Assembly (NCBI GenBank): GCA_030749225.1
Contig: JASMKO010000014.1
Location: forward strand, 1-32,627
Source: Verrucomicrobiota bacterium
GTDB lineage: Bacteria; Verrucomicrobiota; Verrucomicrobiia; Limisphaerales; UBA1096
Direction of reading: 5' to 3'
Length of the DNA stretch: 32,627 nucleotides
Below are positions 1 through 7,379 of this stretch, one piece after another. The notes beneath the pieces were generated by a model. It had not been told where the DNA came from and searched no databases. It worked only from the letters and a program-made list of their open reading frames with translations. A program made the position numbers and the translations under genes. The stretch's first letter is position 1. Each line of letters opens with the position of its first letter.

Positions 1-88
1 GGTCAGCATTCTGTTCCGGAGTGTCAGAGCCGCAGCCGGCCAAGCCAAGAGACAGCAGTAGAAACAGGCTAAGAAAATCCACTTTCAT
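1..88 (-). CDS. Lipoprotein, N-terminal fragment (cut by window edge)
   Basis: Reading leftward from an ATG at 88-86, 29 codons are visible before the window ends. They start with MKVDFLSLFLLLSLGLAGCG, a short basic n-region, a Leu-rich core and a lipobox LAGC, so Cys19 should be lipidated after signal peptidase II cleavage. A Ser/Asp/Glu-rich linker (SDTPEQNAD) follows, as is usual after a lipobox. The mature domain lies outside the window, so no function can be given. It is divergent from the aldolase gene, and the intervening 195 bases hold an 18-base palindrome. No Shine-Dalgarno site is obvious. Confidence 0.7.
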   Translation of the reverse strand, partial: MKVDFLSLFLLLSLGLAGCGSDTPEQNAD

Positions 89-142
89 GAAACGCCGTTT
101 TTGCGGAGGTCGACTTAGCCTGTCAAGGCCGGCTTGGGCCAT

Positions 143-160
143 CCCGCTTGGCCAAGCGGG
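143..160. repeat. 18-bp perfect palindrome (TTGGCCAA family)
   Basis: CCCGCTTGG/CCAAGCGGG is a perfect 18-base inverted repeat without loop. It lies between the divergent lipoprotein and aldolase genes. It contains the 14-mer core CGCTTGGCCAAGCG found seven other times in the window. A role as operator, methylation target or structured RNA is open. Confidence 0.85.
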
Positions 161-283
161 AAAACCGGCTGAAAAGCGGTATTTTCTGTGATCTTGCAAA
201 AGGGAGAAACCACGCTATTATGCGTGGCCCGTTGGCCCACCCGGCCATTTTTGGTTTACCGGAAACCAAACTCTGAATTAATC

Positions 284-1318
284 ATGCCAATCGCAACACC
301 GAAGCAGTATGCCGCAATGCTGGACGCCGCCCAACAGGGCGACTACGCCTACCCGGCGATCAACATCACCTCTATCACCACGATCAATGCCGCGCTCAAG
401 GCGTTCGCCGACGCCAAGTCCGACGGCATCATCCAGATGTCCACTGGCGGCGGACAGTTCGCCTCCGGCCTGAGCAACAACGATCCCGTGCTCGGCTGCA
501 TCGTGCTCGCCGAGGCCGCCCACCGGCTCGCGGAGAGATACGATATCCTCGTCGGGCTGCACACCGACCATTGCCAGCCGGAGAAGGCAGCCGGATTCCT
601 CAAGCCGCTCATCGAAGCAACGGCCAAGCGCCGCGCTGACGGCCTTGGAAACCTATTCCAAAGCCATATGCTCGACGCCTCCATCCTACCGCTCGAAGAG
701 AATATGGCCATCTCGAAGGAATACCTCGAGTTGTGCGCCACGAACGAGATCATCCTCGAGGTCGAGGCCGGCGTCGTCGGCGGCGAGGAGGACGGCGCGG
801 CCGGTACTGAGGATATGCCGGCGGAAAAATTGTACACCACACCGGAGGACATGCTCACGGTTTACGAGAGCCTCGACGGCATCGGCCGGTATATGTTTGC
901 CGCAACATTCGGCAACGTCCACGGCGCATACAAGCCCGGCGCTGTCAAGCTGCGGCCGGACATTCTCAAGCAGGGCCAAGACGCCGTCATAGGAAAACAC
1001 GGCGAGGCGGCCAAATTCGACCTCGTCTTCCACGGGGGCAGTGGCTCCGCCAAGCACGAGATCAAGAAGACCCTCGAGTACGGCGTGATCAAGATGAACA
1101 TCGACACAGATACCCAGTACGCCTTCACCCGCCCCATCGTGGATCACATGATGACCCACTACGAAGGCGTGTTGAAGATCGACGGCGAAGTCGGCAACAA
1201 GAAGGTCTACGACCCACGCTCCTACCTCAAGAAAGCAGAGCAGGCCACAGCCGAGCGCCTCATGGAGGCATGCGACGACCTTGAGAGCACCGGCAAGACG
1301 ATTTTCGGCAAAGTCTGA
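284..1318 (+). CDS. fba: Class II fructose-bisphosphate aldolase
   Basis: Zinc-dependent aldolase that reversibly cleaves fructose 1,6-bisphosphate to dihydroxyacetone phosphate and glyceraldehyde 3-phosphate in cytosolic glycolysis and gluconeogenesis. The 344-residue product has the family motifs in order: HTDHC at residues 93-97 (Asp95 as likely catalytic acid, His96 as zinc ligand), VEAGVVGGEEDG, FGNVHGAYKPG with a second zinc His, the phosphate loop HGGSGS, and NIDTDTQ. Length fits the long, FbaA-like class IIA form. The frame is open back to 188, but the ATG at 284 gives the usual MPIATPKQY start and the upstream codons resemble nothing in the family, so 284 is preferred. No Shine-Dalgarno site is visible. 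It is a single gene, convergent with smc. Confidence 0.95.
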   Translation: MPIATPKQYAAMLDAAQQGDYAYPAINITSITTINAALKAFADAKSDGIIQMSTGGGQFASGLSNNDPVLGCIVLAEAAHRLAERYDILVGLHTDHCQPEKAAGFLKPLIEATAKRRADGLGNLFQSHMLDASILPLEENMAISKEYLELCATNEIILEVEAGVVGGEEDGAAGTEDMPAEKLYTTPEDMLTVYESLDGIGRYMFAATFGNVHGAYKPGAVKLRPDILKQGQDAVIGKHGEAAKFDLVFHGGSGSAKHEIKKTLEYGVIKMNIDTDTQYAFTRPIVDHMMTHYEGVLKIDGEVGNKKVYDPRSYLKKAEQATAERLMEACDDLESTGKTIFGKV

Positions 1319-1323
1319 TCCGG

Positions 1324-1371
1324 AAAAAAAACTTCACGAAGCGGCCGCTCATTAGGACGCCGGTTTTTTTT
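1324..1371. terminator. Possible bidirectional terminator between fba and smc
   Basis: The gap between the convergent fba and smc genes has an A8 tract (1324-1331) and a T8 tract (1364-1371). They pair as AAAAAAAAC/GTTTTTTTT around a GC-rich middle that includes the palindrome AGCGGCCGCT. An A-tract and a T-tract flanking a structured GC core is the layout of bidirectional intrinsic terminators, but the inner stem is imperfect, so this is tentative. Confidence 0.35.
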
Positions 1372-1385
1372 CGCTTGGCCAAGCG
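1372..1385. repeat. 14-bp palindrome CGCTTGGCCAAGCG
   Basis: Perfect 14-mer copy of the window-wide palindrome. It sits directly after the T8 tract and six bases before the smc stop codon in the fba/smc convergent gap. Another TTGGCCAA (1421-1428) follows inside the smc 3' end. Confidence 0.8.
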
Positions 1386-1390
1386 GTGGG

Positions 1391-4300
1391 CTATTTGCCC
1401 ATTGAGATGACATCGCCGTCTTGGCCAACATCTGCGGCGGCCTTCGGCTTGGCCGCTTGGCCTCGGGATGCGACCGGCTTGGCCGCCCGCGCGGCGTCCC
1501 TGTCCCGCTCCGTTTCCTGAAACTTCACCGAGACGATCTTGCTGACGCCCTGCTCCTGCATCGTCACCCCATACAGCGTGTCGGCCATGCTGATGGTGCG
1601 CTTGTTGTGAGTGATGATAAGAAACTGCGACTGGTCGAGAAACCGCTTGAGCACGCGGACAAACCGATTGATGTTGGACTCGTCCAGCGGCGCGTCCAAC
1701 TCGTCCAGCAGGCAAAACGGACTCGGGCTGACCTGATAAATCGAAAACAAAAGCGATACTGCGGTCATGGTCTGTTCGCCGCCGGAGAGCAGCGTGATGC
1801 TCTGCAGTTTCTTGCCCGGCGGCCTCGCCACGATCTCGATGCCGCTGCTGAGCACGTCCTCCTCGTCCACCAGCACGAGATCGGCTTTGCCTCCTTCGAA
1901 CACCTCGGTGAATAGGTCGCGGAAGTTGGCCCGAATCTGCTCGAAGGTGGTGCGGAACATCTCCGTAGTCTCGGTGTTGATCTGCTCGATGATTTCCAGC
2001 AACCGCTCCTTGGCCTGGACGAGATCGTCATGATGACGGGTCAGTTCCGCGTGGCGCTCCTCGATTTCCTTGTACTCCTCGATGGCGACCAGGTTCACCG
2101 GCCCCATGCGGTCGATCCGCTCCTGCAACTCGGCGACTTTTTCCCCAACCTGTTCCCAGTCGGTTTCATGATCCTCGGCATCTCCATCCGCAAGCACCTC
2201 AACGTTGAGACTGCCAGAGTCGTCGCCGGACACCGTCAGGCAAACTGGCTCCACCTCCCGCAACGCCACCTGGTACTTCTCCTGAATCCGCTCGCACAGG
2301 TTCTCGGCCGACATGTTGTTCTGCGCCAGCTCCACCTCCAGTTTTGAGCGGCGTTCCTGTGAGGTGCTTAATTCCTCGCGCACAGCCCGCAGCGCTGCCT
2401 CGCGCTCCTCCACTTTTTGGTCGGCATCGGCCTTCTGCGACAGCAAGGCCGCGATGCTGCCACTGGATTGTTCGCGCTCGGCGCGCACCTCCGCAATGCG
2501 CTGAGTCGAGTCGGCAATTTCCTTCTCGGTCTGCGCCTTCTTGTTTCCGCCCGACTCGATGTCGGCGCGGCGCTGAGTAACAAGCTGCTTCAGTTCGGTG
2601 ATGCGGACGTTGAGCGGCTCGATCTGACGCCGGAATGACGCCAACAGCTGTTCCTCCGACGCCAGCCCGACCTTGGCCTCGGTCAGCTCCGCGTTGGCGG
2701 CGTCACGCCGACCGCGCAGCCCCTCGACCACTCCACCGACCTCCTCCACAAGCGCGTTGCTGGTTTTCTCCTTTTCCTCGAGCGAAACCTGCTCGGCGGC
2801 GAGTTGGTCGCGCCTGCCGCTGCCCTCCGACTCCTGGCCGGCAAGGCTCTCGAGCTCGAATGTCACGCCTTCAATCTTCTGCGCCAGCACGCGCTGCGAG
2901 TTTTCCAGAGCCTTCAGTTCGCCCTCACTGGACGCGATCGAAACCTCCTGCTGCCGCAGTTCCGCCTGTTCCTGCTGCAAGCCTGCCTGCAACGCGGTCT
3001 GCTCGCCCTGCAGATTCCCCTTCTCGCGGCTGAGCTTGTCGGCATTTTCTCCGAGACCCTCGAGTTCCGTTTCCAGCGCAGTAATTTCGTTTTTCCGCGC
3101 CAACAGCGACGCGGAGGCGTTGCCGTTGCCGCGGCCGCCGCTGAACACGCCGTGCCGCGAAAGCAACTCGCCGTCGCGTGTCACAAAGTCGAGATCGGCC
3201 TGCCACTCGCGGCCGCGCAACGCGGCGTCGAGGTTAGGCACAATGACCAAGCGGCCCAGCAGCCGGTCAAGCAGCGGCTTAACCGCGTCGTCGCATTCCA
3301 CTTGGCCAAATGCGGCCACGCCGCCAAATTCGGCCAACTTGACTGAATCGAGTGACGGCGGCGCGCCGTCGGAAACCAAGTCGAGCGCAACAATGTCGGC
3401 GCGGCCCTTTTTGCCATCGCTCAGCGATGCCAGAATCGACCGGGCATCAGTGGACCGCCGCGTGATCACCCACTGCAAATGCCTGCCCAGCGCGGCCTCG
3501 ACGGCGGCAACGTATTCCGCCGGCACGCGAATCTGGTCGGCCAGCAAACCCAATGCGGCCTCCGACTCGCTGATGGCCGCCTGCGCCCCGGCGCTGACGC
3601 CCTCGTGGGATGCCTGTAACTGCTGTAGCACGTTGAGCCGCGACCGTTTTTCGGCCTGCAACCTCAGCAAATCGTCCAGTTCGCCGGTGAGCCCGACCAA
3701 ACTCTCCTGCAGCTTAGCCAAGCGCTGCTGGCGTTCCTCAACCGTGCCACGATACCCTTGGGCGGTGGATCGGCGGTTCTCGACGTCGGTGGAAAATTGG
3801 CCAAGCCGCTCCCGCAGTTTTGCCGCCTCCTCCTCAAGCTGAGTTTTCTCCGACGAAAGTTTCTCGAGCCGGACGCTGTTACCGCGCCGCTGCAGGTCAA
3901 TGGCGTTGATCTCGTTTCGCACACGGGTCAACTCCTGCGCCGCGCTGAACGAATCAGACTGCGCCCGCCGCAATGCCTCCTGTCGTTGGCCAAGCTCCGC
4001 CTCCAGCGCATCGCACGAGGTCTGCTTTTCATCGACGTCACGACGCTTGTCACCGACGGTGCTGTCCGCGTTGTCGAGCTTGGCCTGCATCCCGGCCAAT
4101 TCCTCCTCGGCGTCGCCGCGCCGGTGTTCGGCCTGCGCAATGTCGTTGTGCGCCTTGGCCTCCTGCTCGTTCAGTTCCCGAATGCGCTCGTGGCTGAATT
4201 GAATCCGGCTCTCAAGCCGCTCGAGTTCGGCCTGCAGGTTGGCTCCCTTTTCCTGAGCCTCGTTCATCTGTTTCTCAATCGCACCGCGCTGGTGCCGCGC

Positions 4301-5131
4301 CTGGCTGATGAGCAACTCCTCCTTCTCGATCGTCCCGGTGAAATCATCCGACCGATCCTTGAACTCGCTGATGGCCTGCTCGCGTTGCCGGATCGACTCC
4401 TGGATCTCCCCAAGCTGGTGCCGGGCGAACTGGGTTTCCAGCTTTTGGAGCTCGTCCATGAACTCCTTGTAGCGACGTGCCTTGCCGGCCTGGCGCTGGA
4501 GCGAGCCGATCTGACGCTTGACCTCGCGGATGGTGTCCGACGCGCGCAGCAGGTTCTGCTCGGTGTAGTCGAGCTTGCGGAGAGCCTCCCTCTTCTGCGA
4601 CTTGAACCGCGTGATACCGGCGGCCTCCTCGAACACGACACGCCTATCGTCCGGTTTACTGGAAATAAGCTGGGTGATGTTCCCCTGTGCCATGATTCCG
4701 TAGCTGGCCCGGCCCATGCCAGTGCCCATGAACAACTGCTGAATGTCCTTTAGGCGACACGACACCTTGTTGATGAAAAAGTCGCTCGCGCCATCCCGGA
4801 AAATCCGGCGGGTCACCGTGACCTCGTTGTACGGCAGATCGACCCCGGCCGCCTTGAGCTGATCCTTGTCGATCCCCCCAACGGTCAGTGACACCTCGGC
4901 CATGCCCAGTGCCTTGCGCTGATCGGTGCCGTTAAAAATGACGTCCGCCATGCCCGAACCCCGTAGCGCCTTGGCCGACTGCTCCCCCAGCACCCATCGT
5001 ATCGCATCGGAAACATTGGACTTCCCGCAGCCGTTGGGGCCAACAATCGCCGTCATGCCCGGCTGAAAATCGAGTGACGTCTTGTCCGCAAACGACTTGA
5101 ATCCAAGCGCCGTGAGGTTCTTCAAATACAC
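1391..5131 (-). CDS. smc: Chromosome segregation ATPase SMC
   Basis: Structural maintenance of chromosomes protein, about 1246 residues. It dimerises through a hinge and, with ScpA/ScpB, compacts and aligns DNA around the origin. The N-terminal ATPase half has GFKSFADKT and Walker A GPNGCGKSN (residues 31-39). Two long coiled-coil arms rich in Glu, Gln and Arg flank a hinge at roughly residues 510-680. The C-terminal half has the signature LLSGGEQTM near residue 1108 and Walker B CLLDELDAP near 1140. A tail rich in Ala, Lys and Pro (about 35 residues) follows the head and is not part of the conserved fold. The frame continues to a TTG at 5152, but GTG at 5131 gives the family-typical start M-Y-L-K-N-L, so I chose it; the TTG has GGTGA too close to serve as ribosome site. 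Divergent from apgM. Confidence 0.96.
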   Translation of the reverse strand: MYLKNLTALGFKSFADKTSLDFQPGMTAIVGPNGCGKSNVSDAIRWVLGEQSAKALRGSGMADVIFNGTDQRKALGMAEVSLTVGGIDKDQLKAAGVDLPYNEVTVTRRIFRDGASDFFINKVSCRLKDIQQLFMGTGMGRASYGIMAQGNITQLISSKPDDRRVVFEEAAGITRFKSQKREALRKLDYTEQNLLRASDTIREVKRQIGSLQRQAGKARRYKEFMDELQKLETQFARHQLGEIQESIRQREQAISEFKDRSDDFTGTIEKEELLISQARHQRGAIEKQMNEAQEKGANLQAELERLESRIQFSHERIRELNEQEAKAHNDIAQAEHRRGDAEEELAGMQAKLDNADSTVGDKRRDVDEKQTSCDALEAELGQRQEALRRAQSDSFSAAQELTRVRNEINAIDLQRRGNSVRLEKLSSEKTQLEEEAAKLRERLGQFSTDVENRRSTAQGYRGTVEERQQRLAKLQESLVGLTGELDDLLRLQAEKRSRLNVLQQLQASHEGVSAGAQAAISESEAALGLLADQIRVPAEYVAAVEAALGRHLQWVITRRSTDARSILASLSDGKKGRADIVALDLVSDGAPPSLDSVKLAEFGGVAAFGQVECDDAVKPLLDRLLGRLVIVPNLDAALRGREWQADLDFVTRDGELLSRHGVFSGGRGNGNASASLLARKNEITALETELEGLGENADKLSREKGNLQGEQTALQAGLQQEQAELRQQEVSIASSEGELKALENSQRVLAQKIEGVTFELESLAGQESEGSGRRDQLAAEQVSLEEKEKTSNALVEEVGGVVEGLRGRRDAANAELTEAKVGLASEEQLLASFRRQIEPLNVRITELKQLVTQRRADIESGGNKKAQTEKEIADSTQRIAEVRAEREQSSGSIAALLSQKADADQKVEEREAALRAVREELSTSQERRSKLEVELAQNNMSAENLCERIQEKYQVALREVEPVCLTVSGDDSGSLNVEVLADGDAEDHETDWEQVGEKVAELQERIDRMGPVNLVAIEEYKEIEERHAELTRHHDDLVQAKERLLEIIEQINTETTEMFRTTFEQIRANFRDLFTEVFEGGKADLVLVDEEDVLSSGIEIVARPPGKKLQSITLLSGGEQTMTAVSLLFSIYQVSPSPFCLLDELDAPLDESNINRFVRVLKRFLDQSQFLIITHNKRTISMADTLYGVTMQEQGVSKIVSVKFQETERDRDAARAAKPVASRGQAAKPKAAADVGQDGDVISMGK

Positions 5132-5289
5132 GTCGCGGCGAATCAGAGCCAATTCACCCCACCGAGTAAAGTATAAAACACAACATGAGCAACCCGGTTA
5201 TCCACTCAACCACAATAGGTTGTGCTTTTATATGGGCCATTCTGACCCGAGTTATTCACTGTTCCGCTAACCCCCATTCCCCGAACGGG

Positions 5290-5318
5290 TTGACCCTCTG
5301 CCGCTTGAGCAGCACAAT
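5290..5318 (+). promoter_or_regulatory. Candidate promoter for apgM
   Basis: TTGACC at 5290-5295, a 17-base spacer and CACAAT at 5313-5318 resemble a sigma-70 -35/-10 pair (five of six and four of six matches). Transcription would start near 5325, inside the 20-bp palindrome just before apgM. By-eye prediction only. Confidence 0.35.
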
Positions 5319-5322
5319 CCGC

Positions 5323-5342
5323 CCGCGCTTGGCCAAGCGCGG
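5323..5342. repeat. 20-bp perfect palindrome next to the apgM start
   Basis: CCGCGCTTGG/CCAAGCGCGG is perfect over 20 bases and ends 7 bases before the apgM ATG, where a ribosome site would normally lie. In RNA it could fold back and hide the start region. It is the longest single-core member of the TTGGCCAA family in the window. Confidence 0.85.
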
Positions 5343-5349
5343 CTATTTT

Positions 5350-6573
5350 ATGAGGATTGATTCGGTATATTCTGAACTAACTTTGAAGAACGAGGCAAAG
5401 ATGGCCCTGTTGGTGATGGACGGCCTCGGCGATATCGCCACTGCGGCCATGGATTACAAGACCCCGCTTGAGGCGGCGAACACGCCGAATCTCGACGCCT
5501 TGGCCAAGGACTCCGCCATGGGACGCCTAATCCCGGCCGCCCACGGCATTACGCCCGGCAGCGGTCCCGGCCACCTCGGGCTGTTCGGCTACGACCCACT
5601 GGAATACGAGGTCGGCCGCGGCGTGATCGAGGCGCTTGGCCTCGGGCTGGAACTGCGACCGGGCGACGTCGCCGCGCGGGCTAATTTTTGTACGCTCGAT
5701 GCCGACGGGCTCGTCACCGACCGGCGCGCGGGCCGAATTGAAACCGAACTGTGCGAGGAACGCTGTGCCAAGCTCTCGGAGCACATTAAGCAGATTGGCG
5801 ATGCCGAGGTGGTTATTACACCAGGCAAGGGACATCGTTTCGTGGTGATTTTTCGCGGCGCCGACCTGGCCGGGCCGCTAAGCGACACCGATCCGCACCG
5901 CGAGGGCCTACCAATCGCCGAGACCCAGCCGGACAACCCGGACTGCGCCAAGGCACAGAAGGCAGCCAAGCTGATCGGCCAGTTTTATGAGGCCGCCCTG
6001 CCGCTGCTTGCGGGCATGGAGCCGGCCAACGGATTCCTCATGCGCGGCATCGCACATCAACCGGAGATCCCATTGTTCGCCGAGCGCTACGCGATGCGCC
6101 CAGCCTGTCTCGCTGTCTACCCGATGTACAAGGGCCTCGCCCAGCTTGTCGGCATGACCAAGCACGAGGGGCCGCAGACGATCGAGGAGCAATTCGCGCG
6201 GTACGCCGAGTTGTACGACGAGTACGAGTTTTTCTTCGTCCACTACAAGTACACCGACATGCACGGTGAGGACGGAAACTTCGACGCCAAAATCAAGGCG
6301 ATCGAGGACTTCGACAAAGCGCTGCCGATCCTGCTCGAGAAGAAGCCGGACGTCATCGCCATCACCGGCGACCACTCCACGCCGTGCGCGCTCAAGGGGC
6401 ACTCGTGGCATCCACAGCCGGTGGTGCTACACTCGAACACCAGTGGATCGGACAAGCTGGATCGCTTCACCGAGACGAACAGCAACCGCGGCTCGCTTGG
6501 CATCATCGAGGCCAAGCACCTCATCCGCCTCATGCAGGCGAATGCGTTGATGTTCGACAAGTTCGGCGCATGA
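5350..6573 (+). CDS. apgM: Cofactor-independent phosphoglycerate mutase, ApgM type
   Basis: Interconverts 3- and 2-phosphoglycerate in glycolysis without 2,3-bisphosphoglycerate, using two divalent metals and a phosphoserine intermediate (alkaline phosphatase superfamily). The 407-residue protein matches the archaeal-type ApgM family rather than GpmI. It has the metal-site start MDGLGD (residues 23-28), GSGPGHLGLFGYDP with the likely phosphorylated Ser71, HYKYTDMHGEDGN, and C-terminal metal ligands in TGDHSTP and HSWHP. The frame is open to 5185, but the ATG at 5350 gives the family length, and the region upstream is non-coding in character with a palindrome and a promoter-like site. The stop overlaps the start of the next gene (ATGA), which implies translational coupling. 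Confidence 0.92.
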   Translation: MRIDSVYSELTLKNEAKMALLVMDGLGDIATAAMDYKTPLEAANTPNLDALAKDSAMGRLIPAAHGITPGSGPGHLGLFGYDPLEYEVGRGVIEALGLGLELRPGDVAARANFCTLDADGLVTDRRAGRIETELCEERCAKLSEHIKQIGDAEVVITPGKGHRFVVIFRGADLAGPLSDTDPHREGLPIAETQPDNPDCAKAQKAAKLIGQFYEAALPLLAGMEPANGFLMRGIAHQPEIPLFAERYAMRPACLAVYPMYKGLAQLVGMTKHEGPQTIEEQFARYAELYDEYEFFFVHYKYTDMHGEDGNFDAKIKAIEDFDKALPILLEKKPDVIAITGDHSTPCALKGHSWHPQPVVLHSNTSGSDKLDRFTETNSNRGSLGIIEAKHLIRLMQANALMFDKFGA

Positions 6574-7310
6574 AGGCCATCATCCTTGCCGCCGGCAAAG
6601 GCACGCGGATGGGCGCCCTCACGGAGGAGCTGCCCAAGCCGATGTTGCCGGTCGAGGACAAACCCATTCTCGAGCACATCATCAGTGGCATCGCCGCGCA
6701 GGGTGTGCGCAAGGTCTGCCTTATCGTTGGATGGAAGGGCGAGGTTATCCGGGAACATTTCGGTGATGGCTCAGCACTTGGCCTGAACATCACCTACACC
6801 ACACAGGAAGTACAGGACGGCACCGGCAAAGCACCGGAACTGGCCAGGAACTTTGTTGGGAACGACCCATTCCTGCTGACCTACGGCGACATACTGGTTC
6901 GCCCCGAGACCTATGCACAGATGATCGCCCGTTTCGGTGAAGCCAATTTTTCCGGTCTCATCACCGTGACCCCCGGTGAAGATGTCCGCAAGGGCGGCAT
7001 CAACTTTTTCGACGATGCCTTCTGCCTGAAAAAAATTGTCGAGAAACCCAGCGACGCGCAACTCGAGCAACTCCGCGCCGAAGGCTGGCTCAAGGAAGGC
7101 GAACCGGTCTGGTACAATGCCGGGATCTACATTTTCAATCCAGTGCTGTTCGACCACACGGCCAGGTTGCAAAAATCCCCACGCGGCGAGTACGAGTTGA
7201 CCGACGCCATCGAGACCATGATCGACGCCAACGAAACCATCGCAGGCGCTAAAATCAAGGGCCGCTGGGTTGACGTCCGCAACCCCGAGGTGCTCAAGTC
7301 ATTGGGCTGA
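6570..7310 (+). CDS. Sugar-phosphate nucleotidyltransferase
   Basis: NTP_transferase family enzyme (RmlA/GlmU-N-like Rossmann fold) that joins an NTP and a sugar 1-phosphate to give an NDP-sugar for polysaccharide, lipopolysaccharide or protein glycosylation. The 246-residue sequence opens with MKAIILAAGKGTRM, the nucleotide-binding loop (GKGTR at 9-13), then PKPMLPV (22-28), a metal-binding Asp in YGDI (Asp107), VEKP, and YNAGIYIF. It lacks the C-terminal left-handed helix of bifunctional members. The ATG overlaps the apgM stop by four bases, so the two are co-translated. Which nucleotide and which sugar cannot be told from sequence alone. Confidence 0.88.
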   Translation: MKAIILAAGKGTRMGALTEELPKPMLPVEDKPILEHIISGIAAQGVRKVCLIVGWKGEVIREHFGDGSALGLNITYTTQEVQDGTGKAPELARNFVGNDPFLLTYGDILVRPETYAQMIARFGEANFSGLITVTPGEDVRKGGINFFDDAFCLKKIVEKPSDAQLEQLRAEGWLKEGEPVWYNAGIYIFNPVLFDHTARLQKSPRGEYELTDAIETMIDANETIAGAKIKGRWVDVRNPEVLKSLG

Positions 7311-7336
7311 AGGCCGGATGAGGGCGGACGCAATTC

Positions 7337-7364
7337 ATCCTGTTTACCCTGCCCATCCATGTTC
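7337..7364 (+). repeat. Dispersed 28-base repeat, copy 1
   Basis: ATCCTGT (7337-7343), nine variable bases, then CCATCCATGTTC (7353-7364). A second copy with the same internal spacing is at 22136-22163. This copy lies in the convergent gap between the nucleotidyltransferase and the PhnD-PQQ gene. It is otherwise without recognised function. Confidence 0.6.
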
Positions 7365-7379
7365 TTCAAACGAGGCACA

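Noticed and set aside
188..283. Upstream extension of the aldolase
   Set aside because: The added 32 residues do not resemble the family, while the ATG at 284 gives the standard N terminus.
2673..4753. Long rightward reading frames opposite smc (389 and 331 codons)
   Set aside because: They are antisense to an unmistakable SMC, with Ser/Arg/Pro- or Leu-rich composition typical of the complement of GC-rich coding DNA, and no domain.
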